From Nematostella vectensis (Eukaryota > Cnidaria > Anthozoa > Actiniaria > Edwardsiidae): a stretch of DNA of 64,000 nucleotides. The stretch spans positions 2,191,501 to 2,255,500 of the forward strand of contig NC_064043.1 in NCBI RefSeq assembly GCF_932526225.1, in the 5' to 3' direction. Made by a program: the position numbers and the translations under genes. Position 1 is the stretch's first letter. Each line of letters starts with the position of its first letter. The notes beneath the pieces are model-generated. The model was given only the letters and a program-made list of their open reading frames with translations. It was not told the origin of the DNA and searched no databases. Below are positions 59,201-64,000 of the stretch, one piece after another.

Positions 59201-62200
59201 TTTAGTATTCCCCGTTTTAGAGATTCCCCGTTTTAGTATTCCCCGTTTTAGAGATTCCTCGTTTTAGTATTCCCCGTTTTAGAGATTCCTCGTTTTAGTA
59301 TTCCCCGTTTTAGAGATTCCTCGTTTTAGTATTCCCCGTTTTAGAGATTCCCCGTTTTAGAGATCCCTTGTTTTAGTATTCCCCGTTTTAGAGATTCCCC
59401 GTTTTAGTATTCCCCGTTTTAGAGATTCCTCGTTTTAGAGATTCCTCGTTTGAGTATTCCCCGTTTTAGAGATTCCCCGTTTTAGAGATTCCTTGTTTTA
59501 GTATCCCCCGTTTTAGAGATTCCCCGTTTTAGTATTCCCCGTTTTAGAGATTCCCCGTTTTAGTATTCCCCGTTTTAGAATTCCCCATTTTAGAGATTCC
59601 CCATTTTAGAGATTCCTCGTTTTAGTATTTCCTTTTTAGCGATTCCTCGTTTTAGTATTCCCCATTTTAGATATTCCCCGTTTTAGTATTCCCCATTTTA
59701 AAGATTCCCCATTGTAGTATTCCCCATTTTAAAGATTCCTCGTTTAAGTATTTCCTTTTTAGCGATTCCTCGTTTTAGTATTCCCCATTTTAGTATTCCC
59801 CATTTTAGAGATTCCTCGTTTATTCCCCGTTTTAGAGATTCCCCGTTTAAGTATTCCCCGTTTTAGAGATTCCTTGTTTTAGTATTCCCTGTTTTAGAGA
59901 TTCCCCGTTTTAGTATTCCCTGTTTTAGAGATTCCTTGTTTTAGTATTCCCTTTTTTAGAGATTCCTTGTTTTAGTATTCCCTGTTTTAGAGATTCCCCT
60001 TTTTAGAGATTCCTTGTTTTAGTATTCCTCATTTTAAAGATTCCCCATTTTAGTATTCCCCATTTTAGAGATTCCTCGTTTAAGTATTTCCTTTTTAGCG
60101 ATTCCTCGTTTTAGTATTCCCCATTTTAGTATTCCCCATTTTAGAGATTCCTCGTTTATTCCCCGTTTTAGAGATTCCCCGTTTTAGAGATTCCTCGTTT
60201 AAGTATTCCCCGTTTTAGAGATTCCTTGTTTTAGTATTAACCGTTTTAGAGATTCCCCGTTTTAGAGATTCCCCGTTTTAGTATTCCCTGTTTTAGAGAT
60301 TCCCCGTTTTAGAGATTCCCCGTTTTAGTATTCCCTGTTTTAGAGATTCCTTGTTTTAGTATTCCCTGTTTTAGAGATTCCTTGTTTTAGTATTCCCTGT
60401 TTTAGAGATTCCCCTTTTTAGAGATTCCTTGTTTTAGTATTCCTCATTTTAGAATCCCCATTTTAGAGATTCCCCGTTTTAGTATTCCCCGTTTTAGAGA
60501 TTCCCCGTTTTAGAGATTCCTCGTTTTAGTATTCCTCGTTTTAGTATTCCCCGTTTTAGTATTTCCCGTTTTAGTATTCCCCGTTTTAGAGATTCCCCGT
60601 TTTAGTATTCCCCATTTTAGAGATTCCTCGTTTTAGTATTTCCCGTTTTAGAGATTCCTCGTTTTAGTATTCCCCTTTTTAGAGATTCCCCGTTTTAGTA
60701 TTTCCCATTTTAGAGATTCCTCGTTTTAGTATTCGCCGTTTTAGAGATTCCTCGTTTTAGTATTCCCCGTTTTAGATATTCCTCGTTTTAGTATTCCCCT
60801 TTTTAGAGATTCCCCGTTTTAGAGATTCCTCGTTTTAGGATTCCCCTTTTTAGAGATTCCCCGTTTTAGTATTTCCCATTTTAGAGATTCCCCATTTTAG
60901 AGATTCCCCGTTTTAGTATTTCCCATTTTAGAGATTCCCTGTTTTAGAGATTCCTCGTTTTAGAGATTCCCCGTTTTAGTATTCGCCGTTTTAGAGATTC
61001 CCCGTTTTAGTATTCCCCGTTTTAGAGATTCCCCGTTTTAGTAGTCCCCGTTTTAGTATTCCCCGTTTTATCATTCCCCGATTGCCCGTTCCCCGTTTTA
61101 GAGATAGCCCATTGAAAATTGTAGTTGCACTCAGTTTTCAGACACGCTTCTTTGCCCAAAAAATTATCCCGAAAACTCTCCCGGTAACCTTACAGACCCG
61201 GTAATTACCGGTAATTTAGAGAAACGCCCCAAGAAAAGTTTTGAGCTCACAGGCCAGGAAGAGCGTTTTATCAAACGAAAGCTTTAGCGTAGCGTGCCGA
61301 TACGGGTTCCCGACAAGTAAAATTTTAATTTTAATTTCCAAAGTTTATGAATAGATTGGCTAAATAGATATTGAAATCCAAGTTTTGTCGATGTCTGTAG
61401 ACAACTTGCACCCCAAACATTGCCGTGCAGGCATCGGCATTTTCGAAAGAAAGACAAAGAACAAGAAAATAAAGTCTCATTTTGTAAAAAAACTTCAAAT
61501 AATTTCGCAAAGCTGTTTATATTTTTTAGGCGCACTGTGACAGCTAAATATCAAATCATTTGACAGAGATGAAACCTGATTGGATGTTGGAAGGAAATCC
61601 GTCAACCGTCTTCGAGATATGAGGCTTGAAGTGCAATTTTCAAATGTTCAAAGTATGAAATCTCCTCGTTTTTAGGGAGAAGTCGGGCTCTGATCAGAAA
61701 TTAAGCCAACTTTGCTCGCTTATATCTAAATTTCATATCTTCTAAATTTCTTAAAAATTTGGAATTAAGCTTTTCGTCAGAGGAACTCCTTGTATCTTGA
61801 GCTTATCTTAATCTTGAGCTTCTATATATTAAGAATTAGAAAATTTCATGCCATTTTTTGCTATGTCCGACAAAACTAGAACATTTCCCGAGCGATTTCC
61901 CGTTAGTTAGCGGGCAATCAAGATTTTAGAAGAAACACCCGAAAATGTTTACCGGGTGACATTCCGGGTTTCTGAGTTTATCGGCGTTTTAAGAAACGAC
62001 CACCTGGAAACACAAGTAGTGCTTTTCCCTATTTCCCAATTGAAAAAAAAAATTGAACTAGCTAATTATCTCATAAGAATCACTGATTCCAAATCCACGC
62101 TGTGTAGCCACTTTGGAAACAAGGTAGGCTAAATAATAACAGCAATATTTTTGGGATCGTAGCTTTTGGGGTCGTAGCTTTTTGGGTCGTAGCTTTTTGG

Positions 62201-63726
62201 GTCACAGGTTTTAGGTTTTAGGTCTTCGTTTTGTAGACACCCAATTCAACCCTAATAAAACTCAAACTTTGCTCCCATGACTTGTTAACAAATCAAGGAA
62301 ATAGTTTCTGTGATACTGTCGCCGGTTGTGTCGGAGAAAATTCAGACGACCTTGGCCTCGAAGAGAACAATCACATCATTTTTCCAGCCAAAGTAGAAAA
62401 AGGACACTACCGTCTACCAACCTCTTTGCTAAAAGGACATTCTACGGTCCGAGTCTCAAATTTTATCTTAAGTCTCTGTTCGAGTGATTTCAATAGAATT
62501 TTTTTGGTATCTTACATGCTGCTTATATTGGCAACGATCTTCTAAGGCAGGCCCGTACCCAGGATTTCTGGGGGGTGCGAAATCCGAAAAAGTGACGGGA
62601 CGGGACGTTAATTGTCGAATTTGGCTACATAGCAGAGTGATCTAGCTTATGATTTTTAGTTTTGTCTGCAAATAGCACGTCTTTTGAGAACCAAAAGTGG
62701 ACTTTCGGCCGTTGTGGGGGGGGGGGGGGGGGGGGGTGCGTTCGCACCTTCGTTCGCACTTTGCGAACGAAGATTTCAGGGGTGTCCCTGAAATGTCCTA
62801 CTTTTAGGTAGTACTGTTGTGGTTTCAAGTATAATATATCCTACCGCTGTTCATCGACCCTGAGGCCCAGTGGATAAAATCTGAAATCATTGGTTATCGC
62901 CGACAAGCGTCTGTCATTGACTCCCGACACTCGTCCACTAAGCGAAATTCGAAATATCCGTTTCATAGCGCGCGAAAATCGCTATAAACCGATTTGGGGA
63001 ATACTAAATAAGTATAGTATGAGTAAATAATTCCATATTGACTTTAGTATTGAAAACAACATGCGATTACTGTCTAAATCCTTATCAACATAAATAGCAC
63101 CTGACAATTTTCAAAACAACATGCGATTACTGTCTAAATCCTTATTAACATAAATTGCACCTGACAATTTTCAAAACAACATGCGATTACTTTCTAAATC
63201 CTTATTAACATAAATAGCTCCTGACAATTTTGAAAACAACATGCGTGCGATAACTGTCTAAATCCTTATTAACATAAATACCACCTTTGAAATTAAAAAA
63301 AAAAAAACATGCAAGCTCCAACAAAATTCTTGCATGTCTTGGAGCCAAGAAAAAAAACATGCACGACTGAACCCCCCCGCCCTTCACTTTTTTAATGGTA
63401 CGTCAAAAAATCTGCTTATAGCCAAATTCGTTGTTGACCGTCCCCCTTTTTCAGAATTCGAAATATTTGCTGATTTTTCTGATCCGTCAACTTATCAGAG
63501 AAGGCGAAGGGGGGGGGGGGGAACCTCGGGGCTCCGAGCCTTAGCTTGTCTTTCGCAGCTTTCGAGTTCGACACATGACTCGAATTTTTTAATGCAAAAC
63601 CTATCAGTTTTTTAATCAATTATAGACTTACAGTATCGACACCAGCGACAAACATATCGATGGCCGCCAGGTTGATCTCCTTCATGCTTAGACCTTCTGA
63701 TGCAAGATGTTCTACAAATGTAACCA
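53226..63726 (-). CDS. Cytochrome P450, mitochondrial-clan-like, C-terminal six exons (partial)
   Basis: Exons in coding order: 63726-63632, 55539-55373, 55217-55139, 54340-54184, 53635-53592, 53339-53226; 217 residues to the stop, all phases consistent, with the 5' part beyond the window. Hallmarks: I-helix AGVDT|T split by the 8.1-kb intron, K-helix ESMR, PERWF, and heme-binding PFGMGKRSCLG with the Cys ligand. The YTRACLKESMR context and PDRPVNITFIERT tail suggest the mitochondrial clan (steroid/secosteroid or xenobiotic oxidation); substrate unknown. Exon 54340-54184 requires donor CTCG|GTAGGT rather than the GTAG|GTCACG four bases on, because only that keeps the frame into KQVAEMEIF. That last segment normally reads GRR.AE.E, so GKQVAEME is unusual. 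Confidence 0.85.
53631..54045 (-). repeat. 68-71-bp array of a P450 acceptor junction, 6 copies
   Basis: Plus-strand TTTCCCTATAATAAATAAAA starts at 53631, 53699, 53770, 53841, 53909 and 53979. Read on the minus strand each unit is a GGTTTTATTTATTATAG acceptor followed by GGAAACA, the first seven bases of exon 53635-53592. Only the copy next to the exon continues into coding sequence. Confidence 0.9.
54411..54700. mobile_element. Truncated relative of the 848-bp inverted-repeat element, with 18-bp repeats
   Basis: CGACAGTCGGGAAAGGTCCT, AATGGACTAAATG, TTTTCAATTAATTCCAATAA and GATTCTGAATTGAATTTT match the 47.2-kb element. The left end carries five 18-bp repeats of GTGGCTAAATGCCCTACA. It lies in a P450 intron. 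Confidence 0.7.
55540..56013. other. P450 intron, part 3' of the large element
   Basis: No exon. Degenerate repeats of ACTCG.ATTCCCCGCT occur at about 55800-55980, with a GCTTCCCTGCT/AGCAGGGAAG inverted pair. Confidence 0.45.
56281..56470. repeat. Left minisatellite arm (GGGGAATCTCTAAAAC units)
   Basis: About ten 14-16-bp units of AAAACGGGGAATCTCT and AAAACGGGGAATACT. It is the inverted counterpart of the right arm at 59029-61110. Confidence 0.88.
57543..57908 (+). CDS. Unidentified open frame inside the transposon-like element
   Basis: An open frame continuing from about 57558 to the stop before 57909 reads SVEGEFNNSFRPILPTYEPG, then RKRTIRTSTRAMVASP, and ends AEEHATSFSKPK. It has a basic stretch, then a mildly hydrophobic helix-like part (QCLNTLAHLAMDC). 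No transposase catalytic motif is visible. It may be an exon of an element gene or chance. Confidence 0.25.
58029..58970. other. Element interior without recognised gene
   Basis: AT-rich DNA with short frames (for example 58146-58334 and 58663-58959, plus strand) that have no recognisable domain. CGGTTCCTGA/CGGTTCCTTA direct repeats occur at 58937-58990 before the minisatellite. Confidence 0.35.
59029..61110. repeat. Right minisatellite arm: 15-16-bp CCCCGTTTTAGAGATT units, about 135 copies
   Basis: Alternating CCCCGTTTTAGAGATT and CCCCGTTTTAGTATT units, often paired as a 31-bp dimer, with CTCG, CATT, CTTG and CTGT variants. Blocks near 59720-59860 and 60050-60190 are near-identical, so segmental duplication occurred within the array. 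Confidence 0.95.
61120..62040. other. Element interior, right subterminal region
   Basis: Unique sequence with no supported gene. It contains CCCGGTAA-type palindromic words (about 61170-61215). Confidence 0.4.
62253..63631. other. P450 intron, part 5' of the large element
   Basis: No exon found. An 87-codon plus-strand frame (62282-62545) has no domain. A poly-G tract lies at 62717-62736. Confidence 0.45.
63045..63290. repeat. 60-bp tandem repeat, 4 copies
   Basis: The unit contains AAAACAACATGCGATTACTG, TCTAAATCCTTATTAACATA and AATAGCACCTGACAATTTTC. The last copy has a short insertion. Confidence 0.9.
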
Positions 63727-64000
63727 CTAAAAAAAGAGAAAAATTGTGATCTTCCCTACGGCAAACCTTTTCTATCTTTACCCGTCTCGCAGTCTTCTTA
63801 CGGAGTTGGGGTGGAGATGGGAGTGTTATGGGATAATTTGGGGGTGCTGTGTTACTCGGGCATGAAACCTAGGCTTTAGCAGGTTTATCTTTTCGCGGTC
63901 GTAGAGCCCTGACTACCCTCGTTATCAGAGTAAATATAAACAGCTTTTTGCAGACGTTTTGAGTTTTAATATAAAATATCTAGTTAATAAAAATAGTATT
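63727..64000 (-). other. Next P450 intron, running off the window
   Basis: Begins upstream of acceptor TTTTTTTAG at 63727-63735 (minus strand). No further exon is visible before the window edge. Confidence 0.5.

Larger units (their letters stand above)
56014..62242. mobile_element. 6.2-kb transposon-like element with 200-bp inverted ends and 10-bp target duplication
   Basis: Left end GGGTGTCTACAAAACGAAGA and right end TCTTCGTTTTGTAGACACCC are exact inverses; similarity continues for about 200 bp (ACCTAAAACCTGTG, CTACGACCCCAAAAGCT, GGCTACACAGCG, GGAATCAGTGAT). The direct repeat AATTCAACCC flanks it at 56004-56013 and 62243-62252. Long G-starting ends and a 10-bp duplication resemble Mutator-like (MULE) or foldback elements. 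Inside, inverted minisatellite arms flank about 2.5 kb with short open frames but no recognised transposase. It sits in the P450 intron that splits the I-helix. Confidence 0.78.

Noticed and set aside
59029-61110. CRISPR array (GTTTTAGAG resembles type II repeats)
   Set aside because: Units are contiguous 15-16-bp tandem repeats with no unique spacers, inside an animal transposon-like element.

Overview
This is a nuclear segment of an intron-rich animal genome. All coding regions are split by GT-AG introns, and the genes are metazoan families: ARHGEF17, DDIAS, RAB30, RAB33, a PAN/EGF/fibrinogen-like gene and a cytochrome P450. The domain mix and dense minisatellites would suit an anthozoan cnidarian, but I cannot fix the species. 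No bacterial, viral, tRNA, rRNA or CRISPR feature was found.

Layout. 1-2191 is 5' flank. 2192-30472 (+) is a full ARHGEF17 (TEM4/p164-RhoGEF) gene. I could resolve 22 coding exons whose phases all agree, giving 6999 coding bases and 2332 aa: a giant disordered first exon, a DH domain, a PH-like region and a C-terminal WD40-like propeller. A short Cys-rich PPxY protein (31426-32412, -) follows. Three minus-strand genes come next: DDIAS (38547-32996, 4 exons, 999 aa), RAB30 (41986-39571, 2 exons) and RAB33 (46923-44554, 2 exons). A broken PAN/EGF/fibrinogen-domain gene lies at 49016-51805 (+). The last six exons of a mitochondrial-clan-like P450 lie at 63726-53226 (-); its 8.1-kb intron holds a 6.2-kb transposon-like inverted-repeat element.

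The most unusual feature is the relation between tandem repeats and splice junctions. In ARHGEF17 at least six exon edges are tandemly duplicated together with their splice site: exon 2 donor x4, exon 4 donor x2, exon 7 acceptor x2, exon 15 acceptor as a 32-bp array, exon 16 acceptor x2, and exon 18 acceptor as a 68-bp array of 13. The P450 has one more (acceptor x6). A 5.5-kb array of a 35-bp unit in intron 10 carries a branch-point-like ACTAAC, a pyrimidine tract and ACAG in most copies, so it looks like over 150 decoy 3' splice sites. A 41-bp array in the fibrinogen-like locus carries repeated donor-like sites. In that locus's EGF exon a 32-bp coding unit is repeated 11 times, open in all three frames, and its copy number leaves the two halves of the domain out of frame.

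ARHGEF17, DDIAS and RAB30 all lie on human 11q (from memory), so this window may preserve an old linkage. Several foldback or MITE-like elements (TA, TTAA and 10-bp target duplications) sit in introns and intergenic DNA.
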